Assembly: GCF_030269925.1 (NCBI RefSeq)
Contig: NC_085131.1
Coordinates: forward strand, 11,083,501 to 11,147,500
Direction: 5' to 3'
DNA from: Bombyx mori
Taxonomy: Eukaryota > Arthropoda > Insecta > Lepidoptera > Bombycidae
DNA length: 64,000 nucleotides
Shown here: positions 55,131 to 64,000 of the stretch, in pieces
How the letters are laid out: each line of letters begins with the position of its first letter
How positions within the stretch are numbered: the first letter of the stretch is position 1
Position numbers and translations under genes: made by a program
Notes under the pieces: generated by a model
What the model was told of the DNA's origin: nothing
Database searches by the model: none
What the model saw: the letters and a program-made list of their open reading frames with translations, nothing else

Positions 55131-55775
55131 TTAAGTTTATTCATTATAAAATTATTGTTTAAATTATTTAATGACGATTTGTTGATTTGTGAACAATGTC
55201 GCAATGTCAATGTCGTTAATAATTAGGCGATGTTTTACTACGAGGCCGAATTCCTTTAACTACTTCCATTTTTGTTAAAATGGTGGTAGTCACATTTATT
55301 GTGATTGGTCAAATCTAAGACATGAATTACTTTCGCTGATAGATTATTTTAGTGCTAATATTTTAAAATCAATTGTAATAAAATCAAATCAATTTAACAA
55401 AGTAAAACTGCATCGATTACCTTAATAATTATTTTGTAAAAATATTGTGGGTAACTCTAAATGTTATGGTGTTGAACAAATGGTATAAAAAGGGAGTGAC
55501 CTGCGTCACACCGGCACTGTTGCTCCAGCTCTCGGAAAGGAAACATTGTGAGTACAATTTATGTCGGTTTGCATTTAAAAATGTTTAACTAGGTAATTCT
55601 TGTGAGTTCAAAATTAAAAGTTGTGAAATAATTATGACTTACTTCTCATTAGTAAAATTCATTTGCATACCTTCCTTCCAAGCCACGATTTAGTGGTTTG
55701 TATTTCATGTAAATTACATACGTTGAAATCACTTCTTCCCTTTTATTTACACCCATAACCTTATTTTATTCGACA
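55100..55775 (+). repeat. 3' LTR
   Basis: 676 bp, the same as the 5' LTR by eye. The ORF at 55023-55226 merely crosses the junction. Confidence 0.93.
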
Positions 55776-55795
55776 TATACTATATAATAAAATAT

Positions 55796-56560
55796 ATAAT
55801 AAAAACGAAAATATAATAATAAATAAAGAAAAAAAAATCTTTACAACATAATTGTTCTTTTTCTTTGTTGTTAACTTAAAAAAATTATTATTAACAAAAT
55901 ATTAACAATTTCATAACTTAGACGACGCAATCTTGTTTAATATATTTATAAGAAGAGGTCCACGAAGCGAAATAATTTGAAGGTAATTATTTAAACATTT
56001 TTTTAGTTTAGAAGGATGATGGAAATTGGAAAAATTTTTCTTAATTAACAATCGTCTAGAATATTGAAAAATATGTTTTTATAAAAAATTCCAACGGGAA
56101 TAAATTTTCTAAAGTGTTTAGATTATGCAATAATTTTTTTAGATTTTTCACTTAACTTTAAGTACTTGAAAAAAAATTTTTTAAGTGACGTACTCGCTTT
56201 CGAGGCCGTGCGCGCAACCTAACAATGGCGCGCGGCGGGCTATTTTCAGCGTTAAATTAAAATTATAAATAATGGAGCTACAGTTCCGGGAGTTGGAACT
56301 TTTTTTTACTAAATTTCCTCCTCTTTAAGGATCTTTTTTTCAAATTTCGAAAATATTTATAGTTTACGGACAATAAGCCATAAACGAAACGCTATTTTTT
56401 GAAGGTGTTTAATTGTTAATAACTTTTGGAATTTTTTATGTGCTAATTCAATTTTTTAGCACAATGGTCTAGACATTATTCCGAATCGAATGAGCTAAAC
56501 CACATAATTTTAGCAGTAGTATGTCGAATTAACACCATTTTTAATTTGTCGACTAGACTA
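55796..56560 (-). repeat. Right arm of the large palindrome
   Basis: Inverted copy of 48522-49286, ending GTCGACTAGACTA directly before the TTC duplication and the resumed LINE tail. Confidence 0.92.
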
Positions 56561-56960
56561 TTCGTCGTAAGCGACGGGTTCGGCGAGGACGGTGACCGTT
56601 GCTTGAAGTATCTAAAAGCACCGTTAATGGATCGGGATGAACCGTAATGACGTGCTTAGGGCGACGTCGACTATTTACCATTCGGTCCATAGGATCGGGT
56701 ATGTAATATCCGGCGGCCACGACAAGAGAGTTTTCGTGTCGTGCCGCCTTCTCAAAGTGGCGCATTATTGCCGGCTGTATTTACTTACTGATTGAGTCAA
56801 GCTCCAGGTAATCATGGAGATCCACATTCCTTAAAAACCACGGTGCTCCAATGGCTATCCTGCAAAAACGGGATTGAATGACTTGAAGGGACTTGAAATT
56901 AGTGCGGGCCGCGTGAGCGAACACTACACTTGCATAGCTCATCAGGAGTTTAAAAAAACG
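56561..56960 (-). pseudogene. Family C LINE: C-terminus of ORF2 (right part of the split copy)
   Basis: Minus-strand reading gives M-S-Y-A-S-V-V-F-A-H-A-A-R, F-C-R-I-A-I-G-A-P-W-F-L-R-N and, in the open stretch 56553-56765, A-R-H-E-N-S-L ... Y-I-P-D-P-M-D-R-M-V-N-S-R-R-R-P-K-H. This is the tail of a jockey-type LINE RT protein after the polymerase domain. Together with 48299-48521 it formed one 5'-truncated minus-strand insertion before the palindrome landed in it. Confidence 0.8.
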
Positions 56961-57616
56961 TTAGTATCTAAAATTACAATGTAAATTTTCCACATAAATT
57001 GGCCTATGTTAGGTTATTCTTCTGTTTTATGAGTGAAATCAATCGTAAAATACAAGAAGGATATCCAGACCTCAGACAATAAAAAAATGCACCATTTTAA
57101 TGTTCAACCAAGAATCAAACCTTTTGAGACAGAAGTCAAAGTCAAAAACAGCTGAACTAACGAACCGAACAATGGTATTGTGTAAACCTAGCGTTAGATG
57201 TAACTTTTCCTATAACATAGTAGGCAGTTAAACTAGCAATTTCATATTTTTATAAAGAAAGTGATTTTAAAAAAATGTCACTGTTGTGCAAGCATTAAAT
57301 CGTATAAAAACCGGTGTTGGCAAAGCATACCATCATAATGTACTTTATGGTATTGAGTGAAATGAGTTTCTAACAGGTTTTTCAACTTAACACTTATGTA
57401 CTACCATAGCGTTAGTCTGTTAGTATAATGTCATCACAAATTATCCACAGCTATTTCAGTTGACATTGCGATTTAGTCCAACAATTATTTAGTTTAGTCG
57501 AACATTGTGAGACGTGTAAAGAATCTTAATCAATCTTTAGAGCACCGTAAACAAGCCGTCAAGTAGGCAGACAGGGTTTTAGGAAGTAGGTACCTAAATG
57601 GCAAAATCAATATGCG
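56961..57616. other. No recognised feature
   Basis: AT-rich, with no coding or repeat signature that I can support. Confidence 0.45.
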
Positions 57617-57626
57617 GCTTAGTACC

Positions 57627-57892
57627 TTTTTTTTTTTCTCCTTCCTGAGCTGGTAGCCTTGAGAGGCTATTCCAGCGTAACGTTAACTAGTAGGTGAGCT
57701 CACGGGGCTCAAACCTGACGACGTTGCTAACACGAACCCTAGCAAGAGCCGTGCTTCGCAGAATCTACCACCGGATCGGAAACGCGACCTACTGAGAAGA
57801 TCCGGCGAGAAACTCAGTGGGCTGTGTCTGAGGGTTAATTTACTTGTCGAGCCCTTCGTCGCAAGCGACGGGTTCGACGAGAACGGTGACCG
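57627..57892 (-). mobile_element. Family C LINE tail with 11-bp target duplication
   Basis: A T-run, CTCCTTCCTGAGCTGG, then the full family C series to GAGAACGGTGACC. GGCTTAGTACC occurs at 57616-57626 and 57893-57903, a clean target-site duplication. This copy proves that family C integrates as a 5'-truncated LINE end. Confidence 0.9.
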
Positions 57893-58117
57893 GGCTTAGT
57901 ACCAAGAATGCCAGACCAATTCTTCATGACAGAAATGATTATGTGCACCTATAAACCAGTTGATTATGGCACGTTAATATTTAACCACGTATTGCGTCAT
58001 CGAAGTTTGACCTATTTATGTTGTAAAGAAACTTTGCTCTGTGTCGAAACGGGAATGACCTATTAAACTAAGTGGAGAGCATTGTGTATTTACCCAACTA
58101 AGTATAAATATATTATT

Positions 58118-58340
58118 TTATTGCTTAGATTGGTGGACGAGCTCACAGACCTGGTGTTAGAGGTTACCGGAGCCCATAGACACCAACAACGTAAATGCAG
58201 CCACCTACTAGTTCTATATCTCGGTTTTACAGTATCCAAGACTACCTTGCCCTTCAAACCGAAACGCATTACTGCTTCACGGCAGAAATAGACAGGGTGG
58301 TGGTACCTACCCGTGCGGGCCTACAAGACACCCTACTATT
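58118..58340 (-). mobile_element. Bm1-type SINE, 5'-truncated
   Basis: TTTATTGCTTAGATTGGTGG to GTGCGGGCCTACAAGAC, reverse orientation, with several small deletions. Confidence 0.75.
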
Positions 58341-58732
58341 TTTCTTGAAGCAATGTAACGCGAACGAAGCTGTTGACCGCGTGCATCGATTGTGTTTTAG
58401 GTGTATTTCCATTGCGTGCAGTACAAAAACTATAAACATAGTTAAAGTAAAACTTCGGAAGTGTTTTTTTTTAGTTACCAAGTCGAAAAGCTTTAACGCT
58501 TTTGTTTTAACACACGTTTTAGGAAACACGCGGATCGTAATTCGAATGGCTTTAACAAGGATTCGCGAGTCGTTAATTTTAGGTATTTGTTGTGTGTTTC
58601 TTTAGAATTATAATAAAAGTCGATATCAACAACATTCTGACATGACAAATCAAAACCTATTAACAGAATATTAAGATAGATTATTTTGGATACGTTACCA
58701 TATCTTATGACCTGTGGCAATTTAATTTTACA

Positions 58733-59033
58733 CGTCCTTACGGATCCATCAGATCCAATAACTTTTGCATTAGACGCCTTCAGCTCTAGCACTAGGCTAG
58801 GAGCAGGCTTAGGGACTAATAGGGACCCGGTAACAGCACTCGTAACTCGTTCGGTCGTAAAGAGTTCGACGTGCAACCTATCCTATGCATCAGCCCGCTG
58901 AGTTTCTTCGGATGCGCTCGGGCAGCTGTTAGCAAATCCCACCCCTCCTGGCTGAGGCTTTGCTGGCCCACCTGTCCTGGTGAAACTGGAAAGGCCTCCG
59001 GGCCAGCAATAACCCTTCAATCTTATAAAAGAA
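58733..59033 (+). mobile_element. Family D repeat (LINE 3' end)
   Basis: CGTCCTTACGGATCCATC, GACGCCTTCAGCTCTAGC and CTGGTGAAACTGGAAAGGCC to CTTATAAAAGAAAAAAATTG. A CTAGGAGCAGGCTTAGGGAC segment carries small internal duplications. Confidence 0.6.
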
Positions 59034-60585
59034 AAAAATTGATAATTTAATTACATTAAACACTATATTACACTATAAAACAGAAGTTTAACGCAATACT
59101 CAATACTACAATATTATGAGGTGAACTCCAAAAAACCATGGCACCTATAAGACCGTACAACATACAATCGTATCGTACAACGCACAATATCCCAAAAAAA
59201 TATACATAATAATAATAATACAATTATGTAATTCATTTGAACAGAGAAGTATCCCACTCGGCCCTAATGTGATGACTGACCATATTAAAATGATTGCTCT
59301 TTGGCAAATATGGCGGCCAGCTGAATTATACAGCGGAAGCAAATATTACCCTTGCAAACATACGTCCCCGGAGAGCGAGCTAGTTCGCGCACTCAAAATT
59401 AAAAGCATACAATGAAAATACCGAGGGCTTCATTCGGATACCTATGTCGCGAAAAGTGAGTGCCTACTCCAACCGACACTTAACACTCCGGACTCGAGTA
59501 CGGAGCATTGTTGTCATTGAAAACAGTCGTCGGAGTGTTTTTTTGTTTATAGACTCTTCGGTGTTACCACTCGAAAATAAATAGCCGCGCTGTAGCGAGC
59601 AATGCGCGGCTAACAAGCTCTAACAATGTTTTGTCTTCACAATCGATTCGTTATTGTTTGCTGTTGTTTCATCGCTTTACAATAACAAACGATTTTCGCT
59701 CTAACGATTCTCAGCTGCTTAATTACCGTGTCTAGTGAAGTAGATTTTATTTTTACGTTTAAGCAAACGCTCATGTAACATAACTTTTCTTTCAAACGAC
59801 ACCCAAAATCACGTTTTGTTCTCATAAGTTAGTTTTCAAATCAATACGATATTTATTAGACTACGTTTCAGATTGTTCTGAAGTTCAATGAGTAAATAAC
59901 AATTATTATCAACCGGACTATTTTAGTTTGCTTAATTAAACGGTGAGCGCGAACGCAGTCTACGCCGGGACAGGAATATTAACCGCAATTCTCGGTCAAC
60001 ATTCACAAAATTGACACGTCAAATATTTGTAGCTTCATCCTGGGACCACGTTAGACGGCAAACAGAATCGTGTCTGGTCCTCCCTTAATTTCCGATGTTT
60101 CTACGCTGCGGGAGTACCGTTTAAAATCATGTTTTAAGTCATGCGGCTTAAGTTCAGTTTCGGGTGAAAGTTGTTTGGTGAGATAGCCGCTTGTCAAAAC
60201 AAAATGGCGCTGACTGTGTTTGAATTGGGCCGTATCAGTCGCGAACGGAGATTCATTTTGTCGCGTTGCTTAAGATCGTAGTGGAGTTTCCTACATATTG
60301 TCTCTGCACACACAGTGAGTGTGTGCCCGCGTGTTAGGCTTGCATTTAAAGCTGGCTACAAATTTGTTGTTTCAGTACAAATACTCCATTGATACTGTTT
60401 GCATTTAGACTTTGCGTTCGATCGAGGAGTTTGTTCGGCAGCTCGCCGCTTTTATAAGTCAACACTCGTAAATTGATTATAATGATCTTTGTGCTTCTTG
60501 CCCATAAGTAATATTATCTTCTATCTTGTCTTAGAATACTGTTAATTCTTTACATACGTAATTTTAGCGTTATCCAATGCTGGTA
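59034..60585. other. No confident gene; possible promoter region
   Basis: Mostly unique. Positions 60150-60350 are GC-richer and contain AAAATGGCGCTGACTG and a donor-like CACAGTGAGTGTGTG, so a non-coding first exon of a plus-strand gene beyond the window is conceivable. A short minus ORF (59637-59825) shows no motif. Confidence 0.3.
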
Positions 60586-60594
60586 GCATTTAGT

Positions 60595-60781
60595 TTTTTT
60601 TTTCCTACCTAAGCTGTTGGTCTGGAGACCGTATCAGCGTCACCGGGCTAGTAGGTGAGCTCGCGGGGCTCAAACCTGACGATGTTGCTAACACAAACCC
60701 TAGCAAGAGCCGTGCTTCGCAGAATCTACCACCGGATCGGAAACGCCATCCACTGAGAAACTCAGTGGGCTGACCTCCCTG
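60595..60781 (-). mobile_element. Family C LINE tail with target duplication
   Basis: A T-run, CCTACCTAAGCTGTTGG, GCTAACACAAACCCTAG, to ACTCAGTGGGCTGACC. GCATTTAGT at 60586-60594 and 60782-60790 is the target duplication. It has a small internal deletion around the GATCCGGCG block. Confidence 0.85.
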
Positions 60782-60790
60782 GCATTTAGT

Positions 60791-62718
60791 ATTAATTATC
60801 ATGAATAATTAAAAATAAACCATACATAGAAATAACAATAAGTAAATATAATAACACCTAGGGTGACTTATGTAGAATGGAAAATATACTCTTACATAAT
60901 ATAATTTATTTATAACCACGATACATATTTCATAACTTGTCACTTACCTAGATTAAGTACATTACAATTTATGTGTACAAAAATATTTCATTATAATTTA
61001 TTATATTGCAAAGTATATTCTTATGAACGTTTTGTTGATTGTAAATAAAGTGTCGAATGTATTGGTAGCTTTTGTTTCGAAAAGGGAAAATATTCAAAAT
61101 ACTTGATAATTATTACTGTGTAAACCTAAAAGATATTACATTTATCTCCGTAATCTTACAGCTCTGTTAGTGGCTACTGTTTGTCTTCGTTTCGTTTGTC
61201 TTATAAACGTTAAATAGGATAATGCACACAGTTTGACGTGTAACAGTTAATCAAATCATGTACGTTATTAGAACAACGCCAACTGCTCAATCAGTTCTGT
61301 TTACGAGTGTTTAGTCTTCAAATTTACCCATGATTAAAAACCACATGTAAGGAGTAAACATTAACTTTCAAAAGAGGAGCATACTCGACAAATATTATAT
61401 TGTAAACTTTACACTGCGACTGTAAATATTAAACAATATTATGTGTACTGGTAAATAATTCAACGCTGGCCCGCTAGCGGAGTCTACCTCAGTATTGCCA
61501 TTATCATAAACCAAACACGTCAATATTTACTCACACAAACAAGGGCGTAATTTTTAAATAAATTGTGGCATTTCGCGAAATTGCTTCCGCAAATAGGATT
61601 GTGGACAAGAGGACGCGTGAATGTGTGCCTAACTTTTTTTCAGCTCGTTATATGGACATCAGCGTTGTCGTTTTAATGACACAGCCGACATTGTAGGTTC
61701 TGTAAAACGTAAATTTGAAAATAGCCCTACACACTGATGTTTGCTCTGCCAATAAGTTATCACAAATACACGTGTTTGTTGGATTAAACAATTGTATTTA
61801 TGTTCGTCGCTGTCCTTGTTTGCATTACACTACTCAGCGATAGATGGCGCTACTCATACTATTTACCAGTATAATATTTAGCGGTGCAGTCTTCCCTAAT
61901 AAGATTCTCTATCGGCTTTTTGTTAGTTAAAGCGGTTATATATGTGACCGCGTATTTTTATCATTTTTTGTTGTTGAAAATTACAAATAGGAGTTTAATA
62001 TTACCTAATTTTCAATCTTCTTGAGATTGATTAAAACAAACACAGCACACTTTACTAGAATGATTATTAGTTTAAGTATGTATTTAAAAAGATTTTTGTG
62101 ATATTTTTACCGAATTTAGTTTTTTACCGAATTTTATTCGAATGTCCCAAATTTATGGAAATCTATTGGATTCGCACATACAAATGTTAATTTATTAGGA
62201 GAGTTTTTAGAGAGAGCTTAAGAGGATTATTAATCAAACTATTGATTACTATACTATTGAATACTATGTGAATTAATTTTGGAATACAAAAAGCAGTGAA
62301 ACTCGTTATATTCTGCCAGGATAATGAGTTGCTTGTCACTCTGTGGTCCATAGCCTATCGATTTGTAGATAAGATGGTGCCTAAATTATTTAGTGTCCCA
62401 TTTATTGCAGCCGATAAAAGTATTCTATAATTCAGTACCTATTCTAAAGTTTTTTATTTTGCGTAATTTCATCGACATTTGTTCGGACTTTTTTGCATCA
62501 TCAGCTAATAAATATTTTTTGGAAATAACGTTAAAGGGAAGATCTTCCATCGAGCGGATGCAATTGCTCGGTAGACCGATGGTCTGAATTTAGTTTATTC
62601 GAAGCTTGTATATATGAAAGCTTATCTTGAGAATGACGTCTGCCAAATATCTTGTGTTTCATAACGTCTACCGCCACGCATCCAGACAAGATTTCTTCTT
62701 GATAATACTTTATAAAAT
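60791..62718. other. No recognised feature
   Basis: AT-rich, unique-looking sequence with no ORF over 65 codons and no repeat boundary that I can place. Confidence 0.45.
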
Positions 62719-63143
62719 ACTAGTGGCCCGCTCCGGGTTCGCTTGGGTCTATAACCAAAATTTCAACGATATTTGACGTTGTTTTATTTTTTTTAATAAT
62801 TGCGGCATAACTATAATAGTTAGACATATGCTGTCGCGACACTTTTTGTAAATAATAATGTGTTCTACAAAGCCTAGTCCATTATTTTATTCTATCATGA
62901 ATAGTTTTCACAGGGCACGCGATGTAAATAATATTTTAGGTAATTTTTTTACACCTTGGGTTACATTTTAGTAAGGATCCTTAATTTTTTTCAAAAAAGA
63001 TTATAGCCTAAGTCACTCGGGAATAGCGTAGCTTCCAAACAGTGAAAGAATTTTTCAAATCGATTCAGTAGTTTCGGAGCCTATTCAATACAAAAAAACA
63101 AATAAACAAATCTTTCCTTTTAATAATATTATCTTAGTATAGA
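62719..63143 (-). mobile_element. Helitron-like non-autonomous element
   Basis: The left edge ACTAGTGGCCCGCTCCGGG and right edge ATCTTAGTATAGA are the reverse of the TC...CTAGT ends of moth Helitron-type repeats. The interior includes CAGTAGTTTCGGAGCC and CACTCGGGAATAGCGTAGC, typical of that family. Confidence 0.65.
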
Positions 63144-63224
63144 AAAGCGAAATTTGTTTCGACCGCTATGCTTGTTATAAGGTACATATCTATCGGAAAA
63201 ACTGGATTAGGATTCAATGGTTCG

Positions 63225-63392
63225 TCTTTCATGGTAGAAGTAGGTTTCTTGCGCAAAAGAGTGAAGTAGCTATCGGAGCCTACATACCTCGAGCAATGAT
63301 GTCGAAGTCCCAATGCTGCTTCGCTGTAGGAATAGGTAGGAAGGTGATACCTACTCGTATTTGCTTACAATGCGGTCTACCGCCAGTAAATG
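63225..63392 (-). mobile_element. Degenerate Bm1-type SINE
   Basis: CTATCGGAGCC, AATGCTGCTTCGCTGTAGG, AATAGGTAGGAAGGTGATAC and GGTCTACCGCCAGTAA follow the reverse Bm1 order with heavy divergence. Confidence 0.45.
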
Positions 63393-64000
63393 CTGATTGA
63401 CGATCACAGTACGCTGATATAATAATGGACAGGGAACAGACACTGTTACCCATTCTTTGTTGATTTCCTTATTCTTTTGTAACATCCCCGAGAAGAGATA
63501 TTGTTTTACTATTCTAGACTGTCTTCATTACAGTTCTGTTCACATCAAATTCATAAAAAAAAAACTATATGTATCTTATACTTGGCATACCTTTATATGT
63601 ACACACGAAGAATTCAAAGATTTATTGTTACTCGAAGTGAATAATACGATTTATGCCCCGTACATAAAAGGCAACGTAGATAATTAAGGCCCATTAAGGT
63701 GAGGTGAAAGCAATAATTTAAAAGGTTGGAGCTGGAGCGGCCATCTTGTTTCGTTTCCCGCCTTGCCGGGGTCGACGTTTGAAGCGAAGATAATCTTTGT
63801 ATTGGCTGAATCGTACGCTTACGTGGGGCGGAGTGGTGTCAGATTCCGTGGGGCAGCTTTTACTCGATTGGACGGTAATTATGAGACTCTTCGTATAGTT
63901 ATTTAGTTATAATGTAAGTATATTATAGTTTTTCGGAAATTAAATCCTGAACGAACGTCCTAACTTTCAGTTGATATCAACTAGACATTAAAATTAGGAC
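63393..64000. other. Window end: possible promoter-like stretch
   Basis: An ORF at 63457-63687 has no recognisable domain. Positions 63710-63880 are GC-richer (GCCATCTTGTTTCG, GCCGGGGTCGACG) and resemble insect promoter or first-exon DNA, but nothing decisive is visible before the window ends. Confidence 0.3.

Larger units (their letters stand above)
49318..55775 (+). mobile_element. Gypsy-type LTR retrotransposon, coding region decayed
   Basis: 6458 bp with two 676-bp LTRs (49318-49993 and 55100-55775) that read as identical by eye. They start TGTCGCCGC and end TTCGACA, and TATA flanks the element (49314-49317 and 55776-55779). A primer-binding-site-like stretch follows the first LTR (TCAGAAGTGAGAC). 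The interior keeps, in order, a gag-like start, RT, RNase H and integrase segments on the plus strand. Stops, frameshifts and duplications mean it has no intact pol. Confidence 0.93.
48522..56560. mobile_element. Large palindromic (foldback) element carrying an LTR retrotransposon
   Basis: Arms of about 765 bp (48522-49286 and 55796-56560) are near-perfect inverted repeats, starting TAGTCTAGTCGAC on each strand. Without the LTR retrotransposon (49318-55775 plus one TATA duplication), the element is about 1577 bp with a spacer of only some 50 bp. TTC flanks it as a 3-bp target duplication inside a LINE tail. I see no ORF in the arms, so its mobility would depend on a transposase elsewhere. The superfamily is not recognised. 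Confidence 0.9.

Noticed and set aside
49318..55775. Endogenous retrovirus with envelope gene
   Set aside because: After the integrase remnant there are only a SINE, tandem repeats and the LTR; no envelope-like reading frame is visible.

Overview
This is a 64-kb piece of an insect nuclear genome, almost certainly a silkworm (Bombyx) or a close moth relative. That is inferred from AT-rich DNA, spliced genes with short introns, and many copies of interspersed repeats that I recognise as the silkworm SINE Bm1 and moth LINE 3' ends. No bacterial features, rRNA genes or CRISPR arrays are present.

Gene content is low. Two conserved host genes are read with confidence. (1) A 16-exon chromokinesin KIF4 gene lies on the minus strand, 31872 down to 18308. 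It has an N-terminal motor (P-loop, [14 protein letters not shown]), a long coiled-coil stalk and a C-terminal cysteine-rich domain. (2) A 3-exon gene lies on the plus strand, 39262 to 43690. It encodes an 815-residue basic, disordered protein with two KEN boxes, an FGF motif and a C-terminal W-A-A...F-x-L-V-V-E domain, the signature of the cohesin protector sororin/Dalmatian. The two genes are divergent, and both products act on mitotic chromosomes. A third gene, not recognised, starts at 17200 on the minus strand. Only its 92-codon first exon is visible, and it runs straight into a 1.9-kb minisatellite built of 38-bp monomers paired in a 76-bp dimer.

Everything else is dominated by mobile elements. 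1-12900: a hAT-like end, a tRNA-derived SINE, Bm1 copies, an internally deleted mariner, two palindromic MITEs (one split by a LINE tail) and LINE 3' tails. 12971-14283: a broken DD37D (maT-like) mariner with TIRs and TA target duplication. 18930-20274 (last KIF4 intron): a Harbinger-like element with TAA duplications and a MADF remnant, and a solo LTR. KIF4 introns: many LINE tails, Bm1 copies, a Helitron-like copy and a 2.7-kb LINE. 32263-37497: an apparently intact I-like LINE (ORF1 and ORF2 both open) with an 11-bp target duplication, between the two mitotic genes. 42671-46885: Helitron-like and Bm1 copies. 48522-56560: an 8-kb composite in which a 1.6-kb near-perfect palindrome carries a gypsy-type LTR retrotransposon at its centre; the palindrome itself sits in a LINE tail. 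57000-64000: more LINE tails, Bm1 and Helitron-like copies, with two GC-richer promoter-like stretches but no confident exon.

How it fits together: KIF4 and sororin/Dalmatian probably once shared a divergent intergenic region of about 2.1 kb, which a LINE insertion has widened to 7.4 kb. Exon boundaries were derived by eye from phase and GT/AG consistency. Repeat family names are from memory and should be treated as tentative.
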